A stretch of DNA of 64,000 nt from Phocoena phocoena (lineage: Eukaryota > Chordata > Mammalia > Artiodactyla > Phocoenidae). The notes under the pieces were generated by a model. That model had not been told where the DNA came from. It worked only from the letters and a program-made list of their open reading frames with translations, and searched no databases. The stretch is taken from NCBI RefSeq assembly GCF_963924675.1, contig NC_089239.1, forward strand, positions 2,717,001-2,781,000, given 5' to 3'. Below are positions 24,620 through 35,700 of the stretch, piece by piece. Made by a program: the position numbers and the translations under genes. How positions within the stretch are numbered: position 1 is the stretch's first letter; the number at the start of each line of letters is the position of its first letter.

Positions 24620-25086
24620 ATGCGTTAGCTTGCTAAGGTGGTCAAACAATGTACTACAAACTGGGTGGCTTAAACCTCAGAAATTTACTGTCTCACAGTT
24701 CTGGAGGTTGGAAGTCCAAGATCAAGGTGTCAGCAGGGTTGGTTCCTTCTGAGGCTGTGACGGGGAAGTGTTCCAGGCCTCTCTCCTGGCTGCTGGTGGT
24801 TTGCTGCAAACCTTTCGTGTTCCTTGCCTTGTAGACAATCACCCCCATCTCTGCCTTCATGTTCACATGGCATTGTCCCTGTGTGTGTGTGTCTCTGTGT
24901 CCACATTTCCCCTTTGCATAAGGACACCAGTCATATTGGATTAAGGCCTAAGCTAATGACCTTAAGTTTAATTACCCCTGTAAAGACCCTATTTCCAAAT
25001 CAGGTTACATTCTGTGGTATCAGGACTAAGACTTCAGCATATCTGTTTTGGGCGGGGGTGGGGGGACACAATTCAACCCCTAACAA
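24620..25086 (+). mobile_element. MLT1A-type LTR
   Basis: Near-complete MaLR LTR: tgggtggcttaaacctcaga, ccaagatcaaggtgtcagca, ataaggacaccagtcatatt and a terminal ggggacacaattcaacccct. Confidence 0.88.
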
Positions 25087-26640
25087 GTATATGGATAATT
25101 TTTATACAATTTCTATTCTTGTAACTTTTCTGTAAGTTTGAAATTATTTCCAGGTAAAACATTTTTTTTTTAAGGAAAAGAAATTCTTATATGGCCTAAA
25201 GAGTGACTTACAAAACCAGGAAGAGAAAAAGTATATCCCAAAGGAACTGCAGGATTCTACCAACTCACATCCACAAGATGCTTGGAATTGACCAAATAGG
25301 ATAAATCATACAATGAGATAGGACCAAATTTATCAATATGGGTTCACTTACCAAGAATTCTAGTTCAACACGTCCAGTAACAGTCTAGGAACTGCTTGTC
25401 AAATGGGCATGTTTTGCTGCATTAGGCCTTGTCAGGGGCTGCATACAGCATCCCTATCCATCACAGCCATTTTGAATTCTGTTGGATCTGTTATAATAGT
25501 TGCAGATCCCTCTTTTGGGATCTGCAGCTATTATAGATAGTTGAACAGCTGTTAGGTGCCAAATGGCTCTAACAGTATGCTTGTGAAGACTGGTTCATAG
25601 ATGGCCTAGATTGAGAGGCTGGAATTTTCCCAGCATATGTTAGAGGAAGGACTATACTGGCTCACTGAGATGGGAATGTTGGAGTTAATTCATTACGTGC
25701 AGCCTGCTCAGCCAACCCCTACCGTACAACCCAGAAGGCCCAGAAATGCTTTAGTGAAGGGAGCACCAGAATCCATAAAAGTCCTGGTGCCACTGTCCTC
25801 TGTACACCAGAGATGCTGGTGGGAGATGACTGCAGTAGAATTGGGCGCCCTCATTTCAATGGGAATAATGGGATCCCTGTGTGGTAGCAGTGTGGTGGCA
25901 GCACTTGACCATCGAGGACAAAGTAGGCACAATTAGCATAATAAAACACGGGGACAGAGTGGCCATCAGAGCATTTTGGCTCTCAAGGTCTGTGGCAGTG
26001 GCTAATTGATCATAAAGTTCCCAGGAATAAAACAGATGGACAGCCTCCACCAAAGTACGGCTTGATCTGCAAAATCAGAGAAAGTCTAAGCCAGGTATGC
26101 AGAAATCTGAGTTGAATGACTATACAGAAAGTACCCACTTCCCATCAGTTCACAGATTCAGAGTCCTAACTGAAAGAGTGGGAGGTGGAGTCGTTGAGAG
26201 CCCAGAGTGATACTAAGACCAGGCATCTCTTACAGCATCAATCTGCACATGCGTGTGTTATTCTCCAGCAGGACTCAGCCTCCTCAATGCTCATTGACTA
26301 TATAGTTATTGCCCCTATTTCAAGCCAGTCGCAACATCCAGCAAGATGCACCACAGGGTGGATCCAGGGCTGTTCATCTGAAGAGTGGATACAGGTGGGA
26401 TAAGAAGCAAAGACGCTGATCATGCTGAGTGTCCAAGCAAGGCTACAGCATGAGGAGGCAGATAAACTAGGAGGAAAAGATAGATCTCTTAAGCTAACAT
26501 CAGGGAGGAAGAAAGTAGGAAATTGCTAAGAAGAACCAAGGAGAGAGTTGAGGGCAGGAAAGTTAAGAGATTGTGTTTATGAGTTTTGAGATTTTTGAAG
26601 TGGAAGGTAAAAAGCAATATAGAGTTTAATACGAATCACT
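25087..26640. other. Possible ERV internal remnant, non-coding
   Basis: About 25430-26420 has the composition and short open frames of a decayed ERVL/MaLR internal region next to the MLT1A LTR. All frames are broken and no domain is legible. It is not a functional gene. Confidence 0.35.
25492..25535. repeat. 19-bp inverted repeat with 6-nt loop
   Basis: Arms 25492-25510 and 25517-25535 pair with a single mismatch around tctttt. Confidence 0.95.
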
Positions 26641-27267
26641 GAACTGAGGTCCAGGAGCTTGAGGCTGGATGCTGGATGCTGGAGGCTGGGCATCTTATGT
26701 GACTTAGAAGTTGTCAGGGAGAACGGGAGCCAGGCGCCCAGACGCTCAATGAGGCTTCGAGATCAGGACAAGGAGGCCCAAAAGACATAAAAACCCACAC
26801 GGTGCGGTACCTCTCTTCTGTACTTTAAGATGCCAGCATGATACCCTAGGACAAATATTTATCTGGAGATCTTTCAAAATTAAGAGGTTGGCTAGAAAAT
26901 ATCCACAAGTCTTATCTTGTATTCTGGCAAAAACTCAATTGATTGGCATCTAAATTATAACCAGAGCTCCCTTATTTAGCCCTAGCTTTAAAATGTTTAA
27001 TTTTCGGTTGTTACCTAATACAACACTAGAGAACTAAAGACTCAGGAACAGGTACACAGTTTTGTTTTGGTTTCTGTTTTGTAATCCCATAACCAAAACA
27101 TAAAGTTTAAAGATTAAAGTCTAATCAGTCATTTTTGCCAATTTACACATTATACAATTTATACATTAAAATCAATGAAATAATGAAAAAAATATTTAAG
27201 CTAGCAATCTGTTTTTTTTTGGTCTACACTTTGTAAGATAAAAATTATCCTGATTTTTATATTTATG
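26641..27267. other. Intergenic DNA without recognised features
   Basis: AT-rich apart from a short ggatgct tandem near 26660-26690. No gene or confident repeat. Confidence 0.4.
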
Positions 27268-27308
27268 AATATATATATACATATATATATGTGTGTATAT
27301 ATATACAC

Positions 27309-27340
<32 letters not shown>

Positions 27341-27341
27341 C
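27268..27341. repeat. (TA)n / (TATG)n simple repeat
   Basis: About 70 bp of alternating purine-pyrimidine sequence, mostly TA with TG/CA interruptions, directly before the SINE at 27349. Confidence 0.95.
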
Positions 27342-27348
27342 CTTTTAC

Positions 27349-27455
27349 TTTTTTTGGCCACACTTGCAGGATCTTAGTTCTCCGACCAGGGATTTAACCC
27401 GGGGCCGTGGCAATGAAAGCGCCGAGTCCTAACTACTGGACCAAAGGGAAGTCCC
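27349..27455 (-). mobile_element. Short tRNA-derived SINE, minus strand
   Basis: Reverse complement of a CHR-type head (gggacttccctttggtccag) with an aactaagatcctgcaag segment and A tail, lacking the long body. Older or shorter subfamily. Confidence 0.75.
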
Positions 27456-27921
27456 CTGATCTGTTTAAATTCAATTTTCTACCTTCCTTTCTACAAAGCT
27501 GAAAGAATTCTATCACTGAGCAATCCATCCCAGCCTACAAAGTGATCGCATAATCACGCTGTTCCAGTGCATAATCAGAGGACATTAAATAGCGTTAGGA
27601 ACCATAATGCTTCCCAAAGCGCTAATACAATTAACGGATCAGAGTGACTGAGGGTAAAGCAGTGACTTTTACCTAAAGATATCATTGAGGATACTAATGA
27701 AACAAAATCGAGTTTTTAAAATCAAGGTTTTAAAATAAGAGGGAAGATACTAAAGTTATCATTTTTAGACTGGTATTATGAGCGAAATAGCAAAAGAGCC
27801 TGGACATTGATGGATTTGGTAGCGTTGGCGCTTTACATGGTGTTCCTTAAAGCCTCATCTTCTTGGTACTTTCCTCTAAAACTAACACACTAATTCACCA
27901 CTAACTTTACGGTTGTTTTTA

Positions 27922-28043
27922 TTTTATTATTTTTTCGGCCGCACCACACCACATGCAGGATCTTACTTCCCCGACCAGGGAGCCAACCCGTACCCCCTGC
28001 AGTGGGGTCACAGTCTTAACCACTGGACCCCCAGGGAAGTCCC
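27922..28043 (-). mobile_element. Short tRNA-derived SINE, minus strand
   Basis: Same short class as the element at 27349, flanked by acggttgttttta and acggttatttatt as a diverged TSD. Confidence 0.78.
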
Positions 28044-28108
28044 ACGGTTATTTATTTTTAAATTATTATAATTACGAAGTACATATTATACTTTACGTAT
28101 AACCACAG

Positions 28109-28330
28109 TGTTGACTGAAGAAAAATGCATAACCTAAAAGTTACTAGTTATGTTTTATTTGGGGACCTTACTGAGGACCATCGCCTGGGAGACAGCCTCT
28201 CAGATAGCTCTGCAGGACTGTTCCAAAGAGGTAAGGGGGAGTGAGGATATATAAGAGTTTCTCTGAAAAACACACATGGGAAGATGCAAGAGTCTGGGTC
28301 ATTAAAGTTACTCCTTAGGTATGCATCTTT
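28109..28330 (-). mobile_element. LTR-like fragment, opposite strand to the copy at 4225
   Basis: Its reverse complement shares gagaggctgtctcccagg, the caaataaaac signal and a cttcagtcaaca-type end with 4225-4504. Diverged solo fragment. Confidence 0.55.
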
Positions 28331-29089
28331 ATGTAGGGCCACTATCCTGTTTTTCTCCATCTTGAATTCCGCTCATGGGGCACTAATGGGGTGCGGGGGG
28401 TGGAGGGGGGGCCAGGCTACAGTGGCTGATAGCTTGCGCTTGCGGGCAGGCAATAGTCATTATTTACTAGGATGGCAGGCAACATTCTTTGCCCTCGATA
28501 GTAAGTATATATTCATATTTATTTACCATATTTATAATGTTTCCATGTATGAAGTATATAGTCATTTCTTTTTTTTTTCCAAAAAAATCAGTTTTGAATC
28601 CCTAATCTCGGTTTTAAGGCCAAGATATCAGTGGTACTAGAACCTGCTAAAAGTTTTGTATATAGACCTTGGATTGGAGACTCCAACGAACTGTTGGGAT
28701 CACACATTTTGGCACATGCCTCCTATTAGGCGAATAAATGCTGCTTCCTCCGGTTCCTAAGTGTGGCCTCCCTTCCCGAGATCAGGTAGACTGTTTTGTT
28801 TTCATTTGGTGAAAATGACCCTGATTCTGGTTGAAACAGAATTAAAACAGCTATTTTTTGTAGGTCACAGGTCCCTAACACTGTAAACTCAGGTTGGAAC
28901 AGGATAAACGGCTCGGTAGCTTCCGGCATGCAGCCAAGCACCTGCAAAGTACTAAGACTGCAATTGGCTCAATAAATGCTTTTCGGAGAAACCAAGGAAT
29001 AAAGAAGCAACGACCATGAGACATGACCGTGCTGCTGAGGACCGAAAGGACCGGTCCAAACGCTGGCTTTACCGCCTGACCGAGAGCAG
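28331..29089. other. 5' flank of INTS10, no feature recognised
   Basis: Passes from AT-rich repeat DNA into the CpG island. A MIR-like end (caataaatgctt) is at about 28970. I see no divergent gene or exon. Confidence 0.45.
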
Positions 29090-29485
29090 CGCGAGCCTTT
29101 CTGTACATCCGATCCGGAGGTCCCGAGGGGCTCTTCCCGCCGCCTCCGCGCAGCCCCTCGGCGCTCCCCACTCCAGCGTCTTCCCCGCCCGGCCCCCGGC
29201 CGCCCAGCCAAGACTGACCACCCGGCTCCCCGGCGCCGCCAGGACCGGGCTCCGCGCATGCTCCCTGGCTGCACCGGGGTCGCTCCCGAGCAGGGTGAGA
29301 ATCCGCTCCTCCGCGTCTTGGAGGCGACCTGGAAGAGCCGTGACGAACGCACTAGGTCCCCAGAGGAGGAAGCCGCCGGGCAGAAGCGCAGAGTGGCCGG
29401 GAGGAGGCTACTCGCAAAGCCCGGAAGCCCTCCCGGATCCACCCTGCGGCGGCTGCGCGACCCCGGACTTGCGCAGTAGCGTCCG

Positions 29486-29509
29486 CGGCGGCGGCGGCGG
29501 CGGAGGCGG
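29486..29509 (+). repeat. Short CGG trinucleotide run before the INTS10 start
   Basis: Six uninterrupted CGG units, then AGG and a further CGG, ending about 80 bp before the start codon. It lies in the 5' UTR or core promoter depending on the transcription start. Confidence 0.9.
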
Positions 29510-29590
29510 CAAGGTCCGCGGCGGCGAGGTTCGCGGCGTCCCCCAGCCGGAAGGTCCGGCAGCCTCAGGCCGCCCGAGGCCTCCCGCGTC

Positions 29591-29719
29591 ATGTCGGCCC
29601 AGGGCGACTGCGAGTTCCTGGTGCAGCGAGCCCGCGAGCTGGTGCAGCAGGACCTGTGGGCCGCCAAGGCTTGGCTGATCACGGCCCGCAGCCTCTACCC
29701 CGCAGACTTCAACATCCAG
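29591..29719 (+). CDS. INTS10: INTS10 exon 1 (residues 1-43)
   Basis: First coding exon, starting MSAQGDCEF and ending NIQ before the donor gtgagg; phase 0. The ATG has G at -3 and T at +4, a moderate Kozak context. No in-frame ATG upstream would extend a recognisable INTS10 sequence. The reading frame stays open to 29959 in intron 1, so that extension is intronic, not coding. Confidence 0.95.
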
Positions 29720-32700
29720 GTGAGGCCGGGCGGGGGCGCAGGTGGGGCGCTCCTCCCCGCTTCCCTGAGCCCCCAGCGAGCCCGGCCCAGGGGACCCCGG
29801 GCCCCGCTCCGGGTCAGGGCGACGAGAGCGTTACCCTCTTGGCGGTCGGGACAGCGCCTCGCGCCGCCTGGAAAGGCCGCTCGCCGGCTCGTGGGTCCGG
29901 ACGGCAGCCGCGTGGGCGCGGGTAGTGGCGGGGGCAGGGGCGGGGTGGGGGTGTTCTAGGTCCCCGTGGGAGGGAGCTGGGGTGCAGTGTAGTGAACACA
30001 GGCGCCAGCTCCGGGCTGCGGCTCTGTGAGGGGACCGATACCGCGCATCTGCGGGCCCCGCGGTTGATAAAGGCATCCGAGTGACGCGAACGGCATAGAC
30101 CTGCACCGCGTTGCCGTCCAGGATAGTCAGAAGCCCCGCTGGCCGCCGGAGACGTGCCTGCGCTAATCCAGGGCCCCGGGGCCGCGCGGCGCGAGCCCTG
30201 AGGCTCCGTCAGCACGTGATGCCCGACCCTGGGACCTCCGGGGCGGTGGGGTGAGCCGGGCCGGCCGGGCGGAGGGCCTGACGCGGCCCCGGCCCGTGTT
30301 GCAGTATGAGATGTACACCATCGAGCGGAACGCGGAGCGGACGGCCACCGCCGGGAGGCTGCTCTACGACATGTGAGTGGGGACGCCGCCCCGCACCTCT
30401 CGGGAGGATTCCGTTCTGTCTGTGGCAGAGGGAGTTGGGGGAAGGTCCTCAAGTTCATCTGCGTGTCCGGCACCTAAAGCTTAACTTGGTAGTGGTCTAG
30501 GCCTTCTGTTAACTGCAGGGAAGTCTTCTTAGGTTTTATTCTTCTTACAGCTCTTCCATTCAATCATTTATTTTACTTTGGGAATAACGTAATACAGGCT
30601 CCTCGCAGAAGTTGCGACGGTACTGTAGTATAAAGAATAATCAGTGGAAGTCCCTCCTAACCTCGGCCCGAATTCAGGAGTGTGTGTGTCTGTGTGCATG
30701 TACGGCCCAGGACGCATCAGTAGGTTCTGGGGGAGGAGTTGCAGCGGTGAGCGCCTACTGCTCACCCACTGTGATGGGGCTCTTTCCAGGCCAGCATGTA
30801 GGGATCTACTTGGTTCTTTCTCCTGTCTGCATAGCGTTTCAGCCCTCTTTTCTCGGCGGACATTTAGGTAGTTTCCAGTTGTTTGAAATTATATTCAGAG
30901 TGTCAGAAAGCAGTTTTGTACTCACACTTGGGTGTTTTTCTGTAGAGTAGATTCTTAGACGTAGGTTTTCCTAGTCGAAGGGTATGCGCATTTTAAACTT
31001 CGATGCACTGTCAGATTACTCTCCAAAAAGTGCTGTTCAGTTTACATCTCCACTGACCGTGTGTGAGTGCCTGTTTTCCCACACCTTCGCCAGCACTGGA
31101 TATTATCCGTCTTTCCCTCAGCTGTCAATTTTTGCCGGTGCTGTAGGAGAAGGCAATCTCTTGCTATTTTTTAAAGATTTGTGTTTGTTGTATTACTAAT
31201 AAGACTGAGTATCTTTTCAAATATTTGGCTGTTTGTATTTTTTCTGTGATTTACCTTTGCCCATTTTTTGGGGGGGGGAGTTTTTTTTTCTTGTTTGCCG
31301 TTTAGTAGTGTTTTGCATATTATGGACACTTGTCTTTTCACTTATTAAAAAAGACTAAAGACTTTTGTGAGTACCCTCATTTTTCTTAGTTTTTCTTTTT
31401 ATATCTTTATTTCAGTTTGTTTTGGTACATCTGTGTATTCACTTGGAATATAGTAAAATGTGTTTTTCTCTGATGCTAGCGTTTTACTTTCTTTTTTGGA
31501 TACTATTTAGAATCTGACATTTTAATTTAATGCATTCATTTTAAAAATAGGTTTGTGAATTTCCCAGATCAGCCCGTGGTGTGGAGAGAAATCAGCATTA
31601 TTACATCAGCATTAAGAAACGATTCACAGGATAAACAAACGCAATTTTTAAGAAGTAAGAATAAAATGTTAACTTACTGGTGTATAAATTACTACTTCTG
31701 TAAGTCAGAAAGAGAAATACAAATACCGTATGCTAACGCATGTATATGGAATCTAAAAAAATGTTCTGATGAACCTAGTGGCAGGACAGGAATAAAGACA
31801 CAGGCGTAGAGAACAGACTTGAGGACACAGGGGGAAAGGGGAAGATGAACAAAGTGAGAGAGTAGCACTGACATATATGCACTACCAAATGTAAAATAGC
31901 TAGTGGGAAGCTGCTACACAGCACAGGGAGATCAGCTTTGTGACCACCTAGAGGGGTGGGATAGGGAGGGTGGGAGGGAGAAGCAAGAGGGAGGGGATAT
32001 GGGGATATATGTATACGTATAGCTGATTCACTTTGTTGTACAGCAGAAACTAGCACAACGTTGTAAAGCAGTTATACTCCAATAAAGATGTAAAAAATAA
32101 AATTACCAACATCGATAAATAGCTAAGGTATTAAAGCTATCATTAAGATATCAGAGATAAGATATAATAATGTGTTTTATGCTACATACTCTAGCAATAT
32201 ACATAATTTATAAAATTAGAAGCAAAAATGTAAAAGAAGATAATTCATCTAATTTTTATAAAATGTCTGTATGAGATTAAAAGTAATTATATTTTGGAAG
32301 TTTTGCCTACTTGGGTAAAAATACTAGCAATTACTTCACCATAGTAAAAGTGACTCACAACTGTGAACCCAATAAGATGCAGTTTTATTGAGCTGTTAAT
32401 TTTAAAAATAATAATTTTCTGAAAAACAGAAATATCTAGAAAGTGATCATTCTTTTTACTGTTATTAGAACATAATGATGGTGCTATCTCATATAATACA
32501 GTTGTAGATATACCAAAATGTTTCCAAGTAGAATTATATTATAATAAAAAACATATAATTCTTTTAAAAACTTCTGGAATACCAAGTTCTGTGTAGTAAT
32601 TTCACAAAAAAGTCACATCAGTGGTATTGGTACCCATATGCATGTTTTGTTCTTGGCAACTGAAGCCTGTACAAATGATGTTACTTGATCCCTTGAGCAT

Positions 32701-35700
32701 ATGCTTAGAACCCTTTAAACTTCCTTAAAGGATGTGGATTTATCAGTTAGCCTGGGAAACTGAATATATTTTAACAAGTTCTACAGTAATCATAAAACAT
32801 CTGTAGATTAGACAGATCTCCACAGAACAGGAGAGAAACTTTTAGTAATTTATGACCTTTCTCATTAACCTTCACTCTGTGTTGGTTGCTATAGCCAATC
32901 CAGTATTTCAGATTTTGGATAAAAAAGAAAGTAGATTGTTTAGGTCATTTCAACTTAAGTGAGTGTTTTTTATCTCAGTCAGCAGCAAACACTGCTGTGA
33001 CCCTTCCCAGACATCATTCTTCTCTTCTAGATCCAGTAAGGCCTCCAAAGGTTTTATCGTCCTTCAGCAAATATCTTATGCCCAATAATATCTGACCCCA
33101 AAGCCTTCCAGGTTGTAGGTGAACTCCAACAATAGTGATTCTTCACTTAGTATATACCATTCTGTACATGATGATGCCTTATTTCCACTTTTGCTTCCGT
33201 ATTTTCTTTCTGAAAGAAACTTTTAAAAGTGAAATGTGTTATATACAGGTTTATTTGAAACTCTTCCTGGTCGGGTCCAGTGTGAAATGTTACTAAAGGT
33301 TACGGAACAATGCTTCAACACTTTGGAACGATCAGAAATGTTGCTTCTACTTTTGAGACGATTCCCTGAAACGGTGGTACAGCACGGGGTAAGATTTGAT
33401 CCTTTCCTTTTTCATAAAAGAGTATAAAATTGATCAGTGGACTCACAAGTATGTTTAAGAGCTACAGTGTGTATTATTCTAAAGTAGATTATTCTAATTC
33501 TGAGGAGTACCAGATAAGATTGAATTCAAATCAAGGAATCTTTGTCAGTAAAACTAAAAGGATGTCACTGTTACCAAACTCTATGAATATCCAGTAGGAG
33601 TTGTGTTACCAGTGTGAGGAAACAATCACCAAGCCTTGACAGTGCAACTTATCTTCAATTTGTGAAGTTCACTAAAGTTTTAAAAAATAATCTGTTTCAT
33701 TGTATTGAACAGTGTGTTTGAATTTAAAGGAGAGCCATAGTTTGTATTCTTAACGTTTTTCACATGCTTCTGCCATATGGTCACTGTTTTCCCTCTACTC
33801 TGCCCTTTCCTCATATCTCTAATTATTATTGAGTGCTACTGGCAGGCATTGGTCGGTGTTCAGTAGGTCCTTCTATACTCCTTAGATCCGTTGAGGTAGA
33901 CAGCATCCTACTTTACATATATGTTAGTCACTTCCCATAGCCAGTAACGGAGAAGTGGGATTCAAATCTTTAACTTTCTTAATTCAACCTCTTTGGCTTA
34001 TTCTTTCTGGCTCCACTTTTCTGGCTGTTGGCCCCAGTTAACCTTCTCTGTACGTCCATATATTAGTTTCAAGGACCGCCGTAACAAAATACCAGAAACT
34101 GGGTGCCTTAAAACAACAGAAGTTTATTCTTTCACAATTCTGGAAGCTCGATGCCCAAAAGCAAGATATGGGCAGGACCGTGCTCCCCGTGAAGGCTCTG
34201 GGGAGGACTCCTGCTCACCTCATCCTGGCTTCTGGGGCACCAGCGATCCTTGTCATTCTTTGGCTTGCAGCCTCATCTCTCAGTTTCTGCCTCTTTTGTC
34301 ACGTGGCCTTCTTTGTGGTCTGTGTCCCTGTGTCTTTACATGACCTTCTTATAAAGATACCAGTCATTGAGTTTAGGACCCACCCTGATCCAGCATGACT
34401 TCTACAAAGACTTTTTTTTTTTTGGCTGCGTTGGGTCTTCGTTGCTGCGCACAGGCTTTCTCTAGTTGCAGCGAGCGGGGGCTACTCTTCGTTGCGGTGT
34501 ACGGGCTTCTCACTGCTGTGGCTTCTCTTGCCGCGGAGCACAGGCTCTAGGCATACAGGCTTCAGTAGTTGTAGCATGCAGGCTGTGTAGTTGTGGCTCG
34601 CGGGCTCTAGAGCACAGGCTCGGTAGTTGTGGCACACGGGCTTAGTTGCTCGGCGGCATGTGGGATCTTCCCAGCCCAGGGCTCAAACCTGTGTCCCCTG
34701 AATTGGCAGGCGGATTCTTAACCACTGCACCACCAGGGAAGTCCCACGAAGACCTTTTCTATAAGATAAAAAATATATGAGGTCACATTCTGAGGTTCTG
34801 AGTGGACGTGAATTTTGGGGGGATGCTGTTCAACCTGGTGTCCTCCCTCATGATTACTCTTTTAACTTTCTGTCTCATGTAATTGTTTACATGGTTCCCC
34901 TCTCCCCCCACCCCATGCATCCCCAGGTGGTTGCAAGGAAGATGATGCAGGTGTTGGTGGATTTGGAGAAGCCAGCTTTCTATTAGGCTAGGGCATCAGT
35001 AATGGGAAGGTGGCCTTCTCAAACAGTTGTGTCCGACCTAGTCCAGGCTGTATGACTGACTACTCCCGGCAACTCTTGAAAATGTTAAGTTTTGTCTACA
35101 TAATACATCTTGATGTAGAGAATAAAGTTAGTTTCTACATTTCTTAGAAAAATCTCTACATCTGTATTATCAAACTAGCCCCAGTGCTTCCATTAAGTTT
35201 CTTAGACATTTTAATTTTACTAGTTCAGGGGAGAATAACCAAGACAGAGTGGTCTGTGGTCAGGTGAATGTGGGGTTCCCTTCTGGGTGGTGTTGCTGAT
35301 GCATTCTTTTGTTTTCTAGTCTTTAAAATGATAATATTTGTTTCTTGGGTAAGTTTGAATATACAAACTATGTGGTAAATCAAATGTGGTGTTTATTCAT
35401 GTAATTCTGACATCTGAAACTTAACACAAATGATTAATTGTATTTTGAAACAGGTTGGCCTTGGGGAGGCACTATTGGAGGCTGAAACTATTGAAGAGCA
35501 AGAATCTCCTGTTAACTGCTTTAGAAAATTATTTGGTAAGAAAAATTACATTTTGTATTCATTCCTTATGCTAAGTAGAATATGCTGGGGGTAAGTGTCA
35601 TTTCAGAAATAAGGTCATTTGTGGAAAGCAGAGGAACTCTTCATATTATGGGGTTTAAATCCGTGTTTATTTTTTCAGTTCAGAAAGCATTTAAAACAAC

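Larger units (their letters stand above)
29090..30380. promoter_or_regulatory. INTS10: CpG island and TATA-less INTS10 promoter
   Basis: CpG-dense, GC-rich block in otherwise AT-rich DNA, covering the 5' flank, exon 1, intron 1 and exon 2. No TATA box is seen before the ATG. Candidate sites are an NRF1-like gcgcatgc at about 29254 and ETS-like ccggaag at about 29421 and 29547. This fits a housekeeping gene. The exact transcription start cannot be read from sequence. Confidence 0.85.

Noticed and set aside
29016..29678. Long open frames on both strands over the CpG island (about 220-237 codons)
   Set aside because: High GC removes stops by chance. The frames are arginine/proline-rich, resemble no protein and overlap INTS10 exon 1 in other frames.
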